This document shows positions 1-12,700 of a DNA stretch of 64,000 nucleotides, piece after piece (position 1 is the first letter of the stretch; each line of letters opens with the position of its first letter). Source of the DNA: Rhizaria sp. SCN 62-66 (taxonomy: Eukaryota; Rhizaria, unplaced); NCBI GenBank assembly GCA_001724265.1, contig MEDY01000139.1, forward strand, positions 1 to 64,000. The letters run 5' to 3'. The notes below the pieces were generated by a model, which saw only the letters and a program-made list of their open reading frames with translations, made no database searches and had not been told where the DNA came from. A program made the position numbers and the translations under genes.

Positions 1-617
1 TTTCAATTCACTGCTGTTTTGATTCATTCCTGATTTTAATACATTTTCTGACGAAACTTTCCGAAAAAGGGGGCGGAACTTTTTGAAAGTTACCTTACCA
101 TGATTACTACTAGAAATATGGCGACTGTGATCTGCGGTGCTCAGAACATACCCTGTTTGTATCCGACTTTACAGAGTATTAAAGTCGCTAAAAGATGATT
201 CAGTCTTGAAACTTGTTTTATCTTGATATAATCTTCCCGTATTATTAGCAATTAGTGAATTGGTATTCTTTATGTGTGGTCTCTGCGCGCACTGGAGCGC
301 GTTGATGCTCTGTGAGGGATCCCACTCTTATGTTCTTTTTAAGAGCTCACAAGTCTTTCAATTCAAACTGCACGAATCTTTTGTATCATTTTATAAGTTG
401 GCAACTTGTCATGCTGTCCACACGCAACAAGATACGACGCGCCAGAGAGAAGGTACGCATGACGTTTGATGGCCAGAGAATGCAACATCGCCCTTGGCCG
501 AAGCTCGCATGCGCGGACAAGCCAACATTCCGTGCGACATGATGCTTGTCTTGTTGCAATTAAGCTTTAGACCCGTTCGCTTGCGGCTGCCATTTCATAT
601 ATGATTGCCTCAAGACT
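1..617. other. Intergenic / left edge, no gene seen
   Basis: AT-rich sequence with no long open frame and no recognisable protein or RNA. Two short overlapping frames near 260-540 have no coding-like composition and no splice context. I see no tRNA-like B box and no repeat. Confidence 0.5.
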
Positions 618-1575
618 TTGTCATGGTATTTTGATGCGAGCCTGCCCTCGTTTGACCAGCAGCACTCAGCTTTGTACGTCCCAACTCACACACTTGACAT
701 CTCTGATTTTATCCCGTCGCTCCCGATCTCAACTGTTTTCTGTATTCAGGACTACGCGGCAGCAGCTCATTTGCGTGTAAGCAAGAAGACCGCCACACTT
801 GCGGCGACGGCTTCTGAGACGAGTAATAAGCTTGCTGCTGCCGACGCATTGCTCAAGCGCTGTGAGACGGCTCCCAAACTCGGGCACAATAGCCTATACG
901 ACAATGACGACTGCAACAGTGACGAAGGCGACGATGTTAACGCCGATGAAGAAAACGAGGAAGCTCTCAGGCGATCCGTCGAGAGAGAGAAAACGCCGGA
1001 TCTAAAACCGCCAATGCTATTGAACACGTCTTTGCCACAATCAACTTTGTCTCTTTTCGCACCGAGACACCTTTCAACAATTTCGACACGAAGATCTACG
1101 GCTCCGCAGTAAAGAAACACTATTGCTTGACATCACCAATGATTTTTGATGTGTTTGAGGAGATCGCAATGCATAGGGGGGCTGATTTCCGCGCAGCTTT
1201 GAAAAGTTTCCTCAGCAAGCTTTATACGTCAAGCAAGGCAAAGAATGACAAGTAAACTCGTCTCACGCTTACTCTCCAGAGCAGCGTCCGCCGCACAAAA
1301 GCTGACGTTGGTTGCACTGCCGTTCTTAACTCGACTTCAACAACCTACTTCCTCGGTTCTGCATCCGCGTTTAAGCAGGTAACGTGACCTAGCACAAAAA
1401 GTGTGGTTTGTGCTGGGTCACAACCCAGCTGCGGTGCACTTAGCAAATCATCTCCACTGAAAGCGATGTGCCGACGTTTTAACCACACAGCGGGGGCCCC
1501 AGAATAAACGTACAGCGTCATAAAGCGCCCGAGCACAAACAACGCGAAGCCGAGGATCAGTGGATCAACATCTTG
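618..1575 (+). pseudogene. Decayed protein gene, family not recognised
   Basis: The plus strand reads as protein across this stretch, but the frame is broken. An open frame from about 618 to 1110 holds an Ala/Lys-rich helical part and an acidic patch (DEENEE). From about 975 the -1 frame takes over and reads like a folded domain (for example IYGSAVKKHYCLTSP, then FRAALKSFLSKLYTSS) up to a TAA at 1253-1255. The same frame stays protein-like past that TAA, then meets a TGA and further TAA codons before about 1575. The breaks are TAA and TGA, unlike the TAG-only interruptions in other genes of this window, so I read this as real decay. A live multi-exon gene with unusual introns is the alternative. 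An AG at 748-749 could be an acceptor. Confidence 0.35.
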
Positions 1576-1788
1576 GTAAGCAGTAACAAATGTCCGACAT
1601 CACCACAGATCTTAATGAGATACAAAACTCAACTTAACTTATGGAGGCTAGATCAGCTTGTCGTTTGCTATTTTCATGTTCAATCCGTACTTATGTGGTT
1701 GGAGACAAGATATCTGTGAGTCGAGCAGAAACTCAAGAGAATACCGAGTCTCAAGCAGATGCAGCATATCACATAATTTTCGACAACA

Positions 1789-4700
1789 TTATTGGTCATC
1801 GTCGGCGTTAGCATCAACAAATGCTTGAAGTGCCCCGAGTCCACGTTTCAGCGCCACAATACTCAACCCAGCAGCGGCGCTGCCGCCAAACAAACACGTC
1901 TCACGCAAACACGCGGGCCAGTTGGTGGCGCACTTTATAAAGACGAGCTCTAACTCTAATTTATCACGCTGGTCCGAGTTACGCTCTCCAACGCCGCATC
2001 GAGCCTCATTTCGATCAGGCACAAGTTCGTTTGTCTCGGCGGGATCGCTAACCGCGACATCACACCACTGCACAAAGCATGCGTTCACCCCTTGCCGTAG
2101 TGCCCACAGCCACGCGCGATGCCGTTGCGGGTCTGCCATCACCGTGAAAAAGCCCGCGGCAGCGTGACCTAGAATTAGCGCGCGGGATCCAAGTCCCAGT
2201 TGTCCGTAAGCACTTGGAAGCAGCCGTTGTAACTGCAGCACGCGCGCACCAGTATTGTCCTTAGCGTTCCCGCCAGTCTGCGCTTCGCTGGAGTACGCGC
2301 GTGTACCCTTGCAAATGGTGCAATCGATTTCACACGGGCGCAATGCGGCGAGCAATACCCGCACTGTGGCAATGACGTCTTGCGCGCGATGCGTCACAGA
2401 CAGCGACGCCGCGGCGCCCGTAAGCAGAGCGTAGTACGCTGTGCGCGCACAGATAATAACCCGCGTCGTCAACTGTTCGGCGGGGGCACGGCGATGCGCC
2501 GCGAGCAGTGCGTCCACAGCCTCACTATTCGCAGTGACGCACAGCGCGTCGAGCAGCGAGAGCGGTGGCCACGGTTTTGGCGACATGCCACCACTCACAA
2601 TAAGTAGTTCGTAGAACGCTTCTGTGCTTGAGGTCAGCGCTGGCACAAATGCCGTGAACAACGCGATCACAGCAAGTGCTACGGCTTGGCGCCCGCTAAG
2701 TGTACCATCGTTAGTGCCCCCACTGGCAGCGCTGCCGGAGCGCGGCGCGGACACGTAGGGCACGACGTACGGGTCAACATGCTTGTAGACACCAGGCCCG
2801 AGAACAAACGCGGCAGGCGCTTGGCACGCCATGCGCATCAGGTTACCGTGGCGGCAACATGCAGCGACAGTCAGCGGCGCGCCAACTGTGAGTGCCCAAG
2901 CAAATACGGTAGTCAGGGTTGGTGCCTGCTGTTGTTGTGTTGGCTGCGCCGAGCTCGACAGTGTCATGTCAATGATGCCGTCCCCATTAGCATTCTGTGT
3001 TGTAGCGGTGGGAATGGAATTGTTGTGACGCTCAATTGCAGCACATAGGCGTGAAATCATAATTGCGACTCGCGTGTCATAGGCTGCGACAATGCTTGGG
3101 AGTGCGGCAAGCGTGTCACGCACAGCGTTGATGGCAGTGGCGCACGTGGTGGCAAGTGCGTTCGGGGCAATTTCTGCAGGAGTAATGTCGACATTAAGAC
3201 AACAAACATCGTCTAACGTTAAACTTGCTTGAGGACTGGAGTACGCTCTTTCGATCATGCGAGAGACTTTGTCATCAGTGCAGGACTTGGTATCATTCTC
3301 TGACGATTTGTGCAGCGATAGATGCTTTGCCGTGGAGAGGAATTGCATGACTCCAAAAGAAGACACTAGCGACGGCGCCTCAACGCTACGTGTTTTTCCA
3401 TCATTGCCAACGCGTTCAATGCGCGTTACTAGCGATACCAAGCGTGCCGGCAGCGCCCAACAGTGGGCAGCCTGTGGGCTTAGTTGCAACAGTGCGCACT
3501 CAGCGTACGGCTCCAAGACCTCGATGAAGTCCTCCGGTAGCGCACCCGAGGCGATGGCGGTTACAACCGTGCGCACAAGTGCATCGTCACGGTCCAAGGC
3601 AAGCGAGTGGCGCAAAGCAGCCTTGGCGGAAACAGGATCCCAGTCAATGAACGGATGAAGCGCAGTACCTGCAGAACAAGTAAGAGAGTCAACTGATTGA
3701 GTTGATTCAATTTCTGAATCTTGCGCAGTGCCTGTGCTTCCTCTGCTGACACGACTTGTCTCTGAAATGTCCATCGATGTGCGCATTAGAGCATGTTGAG
3801 CTGTGAAACCAAGATCTTTCTGAATCGTGTCCACCGGCGGAATGTAGATGCGAAATTTGCGCTCAATGCAGGGCCACATGAGCACCATTCGCAGTGTCCG
3901 AGCTGCGCGCGCGTGGCCCACAGTGCCCGGCACGCTTACAAGCGCATCATAGCTCGCAAGATACCACGGACCTGGATTGTTGCGACTATGGTGATGTTCT
4001 GCATGTGCGTGACTTAGCTCTTGCTACGGCAGTCCTTGCGCGGGCGCGGGCGGCCGCTTCCTGTCATGCAGCGGCAAGGGCTCCAAGCCCCACAGAATAG
4101 GACTCTCTCGGAAAAAAGCTGCGCGGTCAAAGCAGTCCGTCAGCAGCGCGTTGTGTTTCAACATTGCGGTCACTGTTTCGAACTGTGCGGACCGCAGCAA
4201 GTGGACGAGATCCTCGCGGGTTCCTTGCTTTGAAAGCGGAAGCAAGCCATTGATTTCCCGGGAAATCTTGTCAACGAGACTTTGAGTGAAACGGACCATG
4301 TACGTGAACGTGACAACATTCATCGGCCTACAGGCATCAACGCTCACAGCCTGTCGCTCTTGCGAAGTTGCGATTGCACAACTATGTTCATCTAGAAGGG
4401 TCTCTGCGATGAATAAAGACGAATACATCGATAAATCTTTCATAAAGCCAGAATCTTGCATCCAGCATAGATCATTGCTGCATTCGTTGATATTTGTGTC
4501 CGTGTTTCTCGCCACCCACGCCGAACTGTTGCTGAATGCTGCGATTTTGTTGTTGAGATCAACAACACCACCATAATGCAGGGTGCTCACCACGCGAATC
4601 TTACCGCTCATGACCTGCTTAATCTTCCTTTTCACAGCAGTAGCCGCGCGATGAATATCGCCGGCATCGCTGAACCCCAGCATACGATGCAGATCGCTGC

Positions 4701-6057
4701 CGCAAGAAGCCGCAAGTGCATCGTTTGTTTTCCTCGCCGACGCCGCCCTGCCGTACGACGTCAGAGCCCACAACGCGGCCTCAGTTAGACCGGCTGCGCT
4801 GAACACGCGCGTCGGGGGAGAGCCAGGCGGGTTGGGAACCGCGTCACGCAGCACGAGTGCAAGATTTGGGTATGCTGTCAGAATGCTCTTCAACACCGCT
4901 GGGTCGCGGCCCGCCCACGCCCAGTCATGAATGCATGTCGGCAGCAAAAGCATCTGGGCAGACACAAGGCGGCAGAGAAGCTCGCTGCACATCTCGCTCG
5001 TGTGCGCGCAGGGAACCGCAGAGTCGCGGTGGTGGAAGTGTTGGACACGCACGATGAAGCGCAACACAAGCTGGAAGCAGCGGAAGCACCCACCGAACGC
5101 GGTCCAGTGCAGCAGACGCAGCTGGCTGGGCGGGGCGCTAAGTCGAGCCACCAATGGCGCGCTCACTCTGGAAAGCGGGTCGCTCAGGGTGTCACAGTTG
5201 TTGACATCAGCATCGTCAATATCACCGGTGGTGATATGCGCTGTGTTTCGATCATCAACACTGCTGTTTGTCAGAAATGCAACCATTTCGACATGGCCGT
5301 TGCTTGCTGCAGCAGCAAGTGGCATTGATAAAGGCACGTACCAAGCTGTCGGTTCCGCAGATGCAGTGTAAGGAGATTCGGCAGTGCATGTGGATGACGC
5401 GGGTGCCGGTAGCAGCTGTGCCGGATCTAAGCCCCATTGAGGCGTGCCCAGAGCGTTGAGCGTCGTCGCTAGCTCTTTGTCAGCACGCTCCCCTGGCAGT
5501 TGATGCTAAGGGGCGCACATCGCAGCCCACTGCTGGGGCGTCGCAGCGTTGTACAGCGCGCGCGCGCAGGCGACACGGTTAAGCAGCGCGGCCCACGTGA
5601 GCACGCTGTACCCCATGATGCACTTGCTCCAGCCTGCACCGGAGCGCAATAGCGCAGAGACAACACGCGGAAGATCGAGCCTAACAGCGACGGCGAGTGG
5701 CGTTGACTCCGCGAGCGAGCTTTGCAGCGATCGCGAGTATGGGTTGGCGTGTGTGTACCAGTCTTTGAGAGGCACCGCGTCGTTGATGTAGATATTATAG
5801 CGCGCGGGGGTCAATAACTCATGCGCTGCAGCGATGTAAAACAACACTTCGTCCTCGATGAAAGCTGTGCGGCCGATACCCCCCTGCTTGGCGTACTCTG
5901 CTATCATCTCAGATGTTGCATGAGTGTAGACAACGTTTGCTCTGGAGGTAGATGCGAGACGCTCCATGAGACGCACGAGCGCAGCGGGTTTCACGAGGAA
6001 AGTGGCCAACTCAAGTGTTTCTCCATAAGAGACGGTGCGCCCGTTGATAACGCGCAT
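1789..6057 (-). CDS. Large ankyrin-repeat-like protein, frame crosses two TAG codons
   Basis: This is a single minus-strand frame of 1,423 codons from an ATG at 6057 to a TAA at 1789-1791, crossed only by two TAGs (5506-5508 and 4024-4026). No TAA or TGA occurs in it. Ankyrin-like helix pairs lie near the N-terminus (TPLAVAVRLDLPRVVSALL, then YSVLTWAALLNRVACARALY). They resume after the first TAG (MPLAAAASNGHVEMVAFL, then LLHWTAFGGCFRCFQLVL), so the TAG sits inside one repeat array. The C-terminal half is helical and not recognised. Under the standard code the locus would be called as three proteins (about 5509-6057, 4027-5337 and 1792-3933). An ankyrin array suggests a protein-binding scaffold, but the function is unknown. 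The frame is also open just upstream of 6057, so an upstream exon is possible. Confidence 0.7.
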
Positions 6058-6718
6058 TCTTCTTCCTGTCCACTTCACGTAGCACCATTAAGCGAATTCA
6101 AGGAGATTGCAGAGATGCGTTGAGGTTTTGAGTGAGGGTTGCGTTAAAAGTGACTTTCACACAATAATAACCACGATGTAGAAATTGTATCAATACTGTA
6201 TGGTACACATACCAGCTGCATATTGGATTCATGATGTATATGTTGCAAATATGTGCATTACATGCCAAAACCACATCGATTTCTGTGTTTGAAAAGTGAA
6301 ATTTTCCCTCACCTTCCACTTCCACCACAAATCAAAAATGACGTGACAAGTGAAGAGACATTACGTCTGGGTGTCATCACCCAGGCCGCCATTCTCTGAC
6401 GTTCGCTGTCTGTCGCTGCAAGAAAGTAGAGTCATTGTACGATACGTACAGAGGAACGCTTATAATACAGAAACCGTGCTTTATTGAAGTGGTTGTTCCT
6501 TCTTTGCGAAGTGTGGCCTTCTTGACACATAAGTTAGATTCCAACAACGTCAATACACGCATAAAACAACAGGCACAGACAGAGACTAATACTATCACAG
6601 GCAAATCTAAATACATCAAATCACAGAGCAATACACATTAAACAAATGCATTTTCACAAATGTACTTCTCTAAATGACAACGAGCCGTTCGCGGGGCGCG
6701 ACAAGGCAAATGTCGTCT
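6058..6718. other. Intergenic, 3' of ALDH and 5' of the ankyrin-like gene
   Basis: AT-rich. It should hold the promoter of the ankyrin-like gene and the 3' end of the aldehyde dehydrogenase gene. Short frames such as the hydrophobic one at 6377-6631 (-) lack coding composition. No RNA gene or repeat is visible. Confidence 0.5.
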
Positions 6719-8564
6719 TTACTTGCCGAAAAGTGTGTTGAAAAAGGCGCTGGTGGCCTTGCCAATGACGGGGTACTTGGCGATCACAACGCTGCCTGCA
6801 GCAACGGCCGCAGCGATAAGCGCCGCAGCAGCGACGCGCCCGGCGGCGCGGGAAATCGGCTTGCCTGCTGCCTAGACCAACCATAACCAGAACCAATCGA
6901 AGCAAACAGTGTTTAGAACAGCAGAGACAGAGAAAGAAGGAGAAATAGTGAGACAGTATCAACACAAGCAAGGACTGGATTCTAGGGGTATCTCTTATTC
7001 AGATGGTTCGCTACATTAAAACGTTGATTGGTGCCCGAAGCGCGAAAACACAGAGAAAATGATTCGTATTGTGAGTATAGTGACGACGTACGTAGATGAG
7101 CGAGCGCTTGAAGCCCGTGTAGGGCGGGTAGCGCGCGGGCATATCGAGGATGTTCTGCTTGTACATGACTGCCTTGAGGTGGGAGAACTCGTCGAAGCTG
7201 TACTTGCCGTGGTAGCAACCCATGCCCGAGTGGCCGACGCCGCCGAAAGGCAGGTTCGAGTTGGCCAGGTGCACGACGGCATCGTTGAAGACGAGTCCGC
7301 CCGAGGACGTCGTGGTCTCGAACAGCGTGCGCACGGCCGCCGTGGTTGTGAAGATGTACATCGCAAGCGGCTTCTCACGGCGCTTGATGCTCGCCACGGC
7401 CTCGGCGGCGTTGGCGACGCGGAGGATCGGCAGGATCGGCCCGAAGAGCTCCGCCTGCATCGCCGCAGAGGCGTGGAACGCGGCCGAGTCGGCGCCAAAG
7501 TCGAGCACGGTCGGCGCGACAAACCGCTGCTCGACATCCACGTCGCCGCCCAGCACGAGGTACTGCTTGTCGGTCTCGACGATCTTGGCCAGGCGCGTGA
7601 TGGCGCCGCCGCCGTTGATGATGCGGCCGAAGTACGGCGACGTCTTAATGCTCGCGGGGCCCTTGGCGGCGTCCGCGTAGCCGAACTCGGTGCTGTCGTT
7701 GGCGCGGGAGGCGTAGAACTCGCGGACGTAGTTGCCGATGCGCGCGACGAGCTCGTCGGCGACGTCGGCGTGCACGAGCACGTGGTCAGGCCGCACGCAC
7801 GTCTGGCCGGCGTTGATAAACGCGCCCCAGGTCAGCCGGCGCGCGGCAATGTCCACGTCGGCGGACTTGTCAACGTACGCGGGGGACTTGCCGCCGAGCT
7901 CGAGCGTGACGGGGGTGAGGTGCGCCGCGGCGGCCTGGAGGACGATCTTGCCCAGCGTGGGGCCGCCGGTAAAGAAGATCTTGTCGAAGCGGCACGCGAG
8001 CGCGTTGGTGGTCGTCGCACGGCCGCCGATGGTGACGGCAAACGCAGTGGGGTCCATGTACTTGGCGACGAGCGCGCCGAGGGTCTCGGAGACGTTGGAC
8101 GAGTACTCGGCAGGCCGCAGCAGCGCGCAGTTGCCGGCGGCGATGGCGCCGACGAGCGGGCCCAGAAGCAGCTGCACAGGGTAGTTCCAGGGCGCCATAA
8201 TGAGCGCCACGCCCAGCGGGTCGCGCTTGACGGCGCTGGACGCGGGCTGGTTGAGCAGGTTCGTCGGCTTGGCCTCGGGCGCCATCCAGTCGTCAAGGTG
8301 GTCGAGCGCCTCCTGGACCTCGTGCTCAACGATATTGAGCTCGATCAGGTGCGACTCGAAGCGCGAACGGTGCAGGTCCGCGTAGAGCGCCTCAGACATG
8401 GCCTCCTTGCCCTCGGTGAGAAGCTTCTTGAGCTGCTGCAGCTGTGCGACGCGCCACGAGCGGCTCAGCGTCACTCCGGAGTCGAAGGTCGCGCGCAGGC
8501 GGTCCACGGTCGACGCAATCTGCGTCGCATCATGCACCACCATCTGATTCGGGGCAGAGCTCAT
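6719..8564 (-). CDS. Class 3 (fatty) aldehyde dehydrogenase with C-terminal membrane anchor
   Basis: Oxidises aldehydes to carboxylic acids with NAD(P)+. It has two exons, 7092-8564 and 6719-6871, joined in phase 0 across a 220-nt intron with a GTACGT donor and a CTAG acceptor. The product is 541 residues and ends at TAA. ALDH signatures are in order: PWNYP (Asn126), the nucleotide-binding FFTGG near 197-201, the general base in LELGGKSP (Glu222), the nucleophile in GQTCVRPD (Cys256), and ELFGPILP. The length and lack of an N-terminal extension fit the ALDH3 group. The last exon supplies a hydrophobic Ala/Val/Ile helix followed by a basic tail, like the tail anchor of microsomal fatty aldehyde dehydrogenase, so an ER or other membrane location is likely. 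If the intron is retained, the frame ends at 7011 without the anchor. The gene is transcribed divergently from the F-box gene. Confidence 0.93.
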
Positions 8565-9083
8565 CTGGTAGTGGCAGTGATAAATTGGTCAAGTGCGATA
8601 TGGTGAGTCAAGAGCCTTGATAGAGACGTGGAGGAGGGGGAGACGACGAGACATAATCTGCACTCACAAAAGGACGGATTTCACCGATATAATCGGCATA
8701 ACCAGGAAAGTGAATATTCCATTCATACAAAACAGTAGAAGTAAAATACAATTTGATTCCTCCGATGCCGTTCTTTGACAATATTCGGAGGCAACATGTA
8801 TTCTTCGTACTAGATTTTGGGTCAGAGACGATTCGGTGAAACCCAAGCCGCGCCGAGGCATCGATCGAGGTCGTGATTCCATCGTACATCCCACTTGACT
8901 TTCACCGTCATTTGAGTTGTTTCGCAACACCCATGAAAGATACATATGCCAACCACACCCTTATGCAATTATCTCACCAGCGGACTCTCATCTGCGCAAC
9001 ATCTCTACTCCTCAGAATCTAGACCACAAACTCGATTCCAGCAAGTCACACTGGTTGGCTATCGAACTTTATCACCTTCAAGC
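8565..9083. promoter_or_regulatory. Divergent promoter region between ALDH and F-box genes
   Basis: This 519-nt AT-richer gap separates two divergent start codons (8564 minus, 9084 plus), so it must contain both 5' flanks. I see no defined TATA box, operator or RNA gene that I could defend. Confidence 0.4.
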
Positions 9084-9955
9084 ATGGCTTCAGAAACATC
9101 TGATGCTGTCGCGACCGCGGTGACATCGGCATGCGCCCTGCTGGACTCTGCCAAGACTGCGTACATTGATGGCGAGGCCGCGTTCGACGCGAACAGGGCC
9201 GCGCTGCACGCGGATTTACGCGAGCAGGCTCTTGCAGCGGCCGCGCCTCTGCCCGCGCTGCGCTCCGACCTAAGCGCGCTCTCGACCACGCGCGCCGCAG
9301 AGCACGCCCGCGCCGCCGTGGTGCATGAGGACCTGAGCGCGGCAGCAAACACACGCAACAGGCTGCTCGCAGTGCTGGCGCAGTCGACACGCGCCGCCGA
9401 CGAGGCTGAGGTACGTTCTAGATATCAACTCATCGCAAGCAAGATATGTACAGGCGGAGAGCATTGTTATGGTGGTTTTTCTATGTGGTCTTTATTGACT
9501 TGTATGTGCATACGCCTCAATATGTGACGAACAGTCTTATCACTATAATCCTATGCACTTGTCACATTCGCTCTTGCACTTCATTCTATTGCTTACGCAT
9601 AGGCCTCCGTGCTCCGCCGACGCCTGCTCGAGCTCAACCGCTGCCTCCCGTTCCGTCCTCCAGCCGACGCTGACACTGCCGCTGCCGCTGCTGCTGATGA
9701 CTCTGCTGCTGCGCTAGGCGGCTTACTTTTCCTCCACCCGTCTCTGCTGCGGCCAGCGCCGGCCCCCGCGGCGCCCATTCTCCCACCCGCGGACCTCGCG
9801 GTGCGCGGCTTAACTTTGAACAGCAGCATGCCAACTGCCAGTGCTGGTAACGTCACCAGCAACAGTGCGAATGATGAGAGCGCGCTGCTGTATTCGCCCG
9901 TGTTCTCCCCTTCGCGCCAGCCCTTCGGCCACAGCGACACCACTGCCGCCACCAG

Positions 9956-9989
<34 letters not shown>

Positions 9990-12422
9990 GACACTGGCGT
10001 CGCCGGCGCTGGCGCCGCTGCGGGCCCTGGCAGCGGCGCTGGCTCTGTGCCGCTGCCGCTGCTGTTGGACCCCACCGTGACGGCTTCGACAGCGCTCATC
10101 ACCGCCGCTACAGCAGCCGCCACCGCCGCTGTCACGGCCGCGACCGCCGCCAACAGCAGCCACAGCAACAGCAACACGCAAAGCTTCAAGACTGCCGACA
10201 CCGCCGACGCCGACTTGAGCGCCTCCCAGCGCCCCGCGCTGCGTCTGCTGCCGCTGCGCGTGGTTGACGTTCTGCTCTCGTTCCTGGCCGCTGGCGAGCT
10301 GCAGCGGTGCCAGTTGGTGTGCCGCGACTGGCACCGCGCCGCGTTGCGGTCCTCGGCGTGGAAACTCACTCTGTACCGCTACACTGAGGCGCGCGCGCTG
10401 CAGACCGCGCTGTCTCACAGCGCTGCCTCGGGCAGCGGGGGGCAGTGGCGGGGGTCGGGGGCGGGCGCGCGGTCCGCGGGGGCTCTTGCATCGGGCAAGG
10501 GGCGCGGGTCGCAGTCGCGGCCGAGCACGGGGTTCAACAGCAACGATGAAGGCGATGATGTGGAGCTCACGGTGGCCACACCGCACTCACAGCCACAATT
10601 GCAGTTACAGTCGCAGTTCCAGCTACAGCCACATCTGAAGCAGAAGCCTTCCGAATCTGAACTGGGGGCGAGCGCCGCCGCTGAGGCGAAGGCGGGTGCA
10701 CTGGGTGTAGACGTTGAAACGCCTGAAGTTTGGCCTGCTGATAGCATCGAAGTCAAACCGCTCGACGCTACGCTGAGCAACACGGCAGCGACGGCTGAGA
10801 ATGCCGCCGACGACGATGAAGATGATGACGGGACTGACCCTGTTCCACGCACCATCGCGAAGGCAGAGGCTGCTCTCACCGACAGCTCGGCTGACTGCAA
10901 CAGCGGCTTCACGACTGAAGTTCCGGACTTGATTGTCCTCGACACTTCCGTCGCTAACCTCTGTCTCCCTGCACTCGCGAGCAAGAGTGTGTTGAGTCCG
11001 GAGCACACTGCGAGTGTGACGGTGGGCCAGCTTGGCGAGCTCCCCGTGCCCGGGGTCGTTTTGGCCCGCGCTTCGCTGTCGGTGCCTGCGACGACTGCGC
11101 ACGCCGCGCTGCTCGCTGTGGCGCGCACACAGGGCCTGCGTCCCGCTCACACTGATAAATCGAGTCGCCACAGTCAGGGCGAGCCTGTCGCGGCAGGGCA
11201 GTCGAAGGGCGGGTTGAGTAGCGCCGTGGGCAGTCCGTCTAAGAACCCCCTGAGCCGCCAAGATGAGGTACTTAGCCAGGAGTTCGCTCCTTACATGATG
11301 CACCCAGCCATGCTCCCCGCAGCCGTGCGCGCTCTGGCCAGTGCAAGCAACGTTGTAAACGGCAGCGCCAATAACAACATCAACAGCAGCATCACTGCGA
11401 CTGTCACACTGGTGCCCGACAGCGTTGTGACGAGCTACGCGCACACCTTCGGCCTCCCTGCGACTCTCGCTAACAGTACTTGCGGTAACAAGAACGCCGG
11501 CGACCAGCAGCCTCGGACTCAGAGCGCGCGCTCAAGCTCTGGCTCACTGGTTCCCAGCGTAAGCGATGGCAGCACACTGCAGCAGCAACAGGGCCGCACA
11601 CACACGCATTACACGCTGCGGCTCTATGCGGCCGCGGCGAGCGAGTTCGAGGTCACGGCCGAGGGCGTCGAGGTCCCTGATACGGCCTGCGCGCGCGGGC
11701 CCTCAGAGGTTTATAATCTATTCGACCCAGCAACGCGTGGCAGCACCGCGCACAACGCCGCGTTACTCGCGCAAATCAGCCCCGACGGCGCCGAGCCTCT
11801 TGACGCCGCTGCCGCGATCGCGCACTGCGCCGCGAATCCCACTGGCATTAAATCACCATCGTCTTCGCGCGGTGTGTCGCTGCGGGTGTGCTCATTGCAT
11901 CCTGGTTCTGACGCGGCCGAGCTGGCGCTGTGCCGGTCGCTGCTGGACCAGCAGCAGCACCTGACGACAATCCATCTGGACCGCGCGCGGCTCAAGTCGC
12001 GCCTTGACGCCTCCAAGGGCGTCAAGGAGCAGCTTTCCACTGCGCTGGCCGCGGCCAAGCGCGACGCCGCCGCCGAGGAAGAGGCCGCGGCGGGGATCAA
12101 GAAGCAGCTCGTGTCCGACGGATGCACTAACGTGTTTCTTACCGAGCAAGTTGCCGCGGCGCGCGCGCGGCGCGACCAGGCGCGCGCGGAGGCCGCCGCA
12201 GCGCTGGCGCAGGGCGCGGCGGCCGTGGTGGCGCTCGAGGCCCGCATTGGGGCAGTGGAGCGCAACAAGAACGAGCAGGAGAAGACTTTTTTGGAGCTCA
12301 AGATGCACCGCAAGCTGCTTTCGAAGGAGGTCAAGTTGCTGCAGGGCGCGCTGGCCGAGGAGAGCACGCGCACGGCGCGCCTGCAGGCGCTGCTTGCCTC
12401 TGCGAACTCACAGATGGGCTGA
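9084..12422 (+). CDS. F-box protein with N- and C-terminal coiled coils
   Basis: Probably a substrate-recognition subunit of an SCF ubiquitin ligase. Exons 9084-9410 and 9603-12422 join in phase 0 across a 192-nt intron (donor GTACGT after GCTGAG, acceptor CATAG). The product is 1,048 residues and ends at TGA. Residues 1-125 form an Ala-rich coiled coil that runs across the splice junction. The F-box is at about 320-375 (LRLLPLRVVDVLLSFLAAGE, then CQLVCRDWHRAA and the Trp of SSAWKL), a good match to the Skp1-binding helices. About 500 residues of Ser/Ala/Thr-rich sequence follow, including a pure AGC serine run near 9958. A second strong coiled coil fills about 880-1045. No WD40, LRR or Kelch substrate domain is present, so the coiled coils may bind the target or mediate dimerisation. 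The substrate is unknown. Confidence 0.85.
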
Positions 12423-12700
12423 GAGGTCGTTTCTCTTGTTGATGAGTGTAAATGCACTCAATATTACTGTTATTTATCTAGAATACAATTGATTATGGTG
12501 TACGCGACATGTGATGGGGTTCCTACATTTGCTCGTTGATATTTGTTTTGCAAAAATGGATTTGTGCTATGTATCATTAGAGTAGTAAATTAAGCGGACG
12601 GGCCTGCAATCGCAATTGCAGAGCGAAATAACGCGTCTTTCGCAAAGAACTCAATCAGTAATGCAATCATATCATTTACGCACACGCAATTGCGTGGTAC
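12423..12700. other. Convergent 3' intergenic
   Basis: Short AT-rich gap between the F-box stop (TGA) and the POP7 stop (TGA on the other strand). It contains only 3' ends. No terminator structure is evident. Confidence 0.5.

Noticed and set aside
7059-8606. 515-codon open frame opposite the aldehyde dehydrogenase
   Set aside because: Antisense shadow created by the codon bias; no recognisable domain and no start context.
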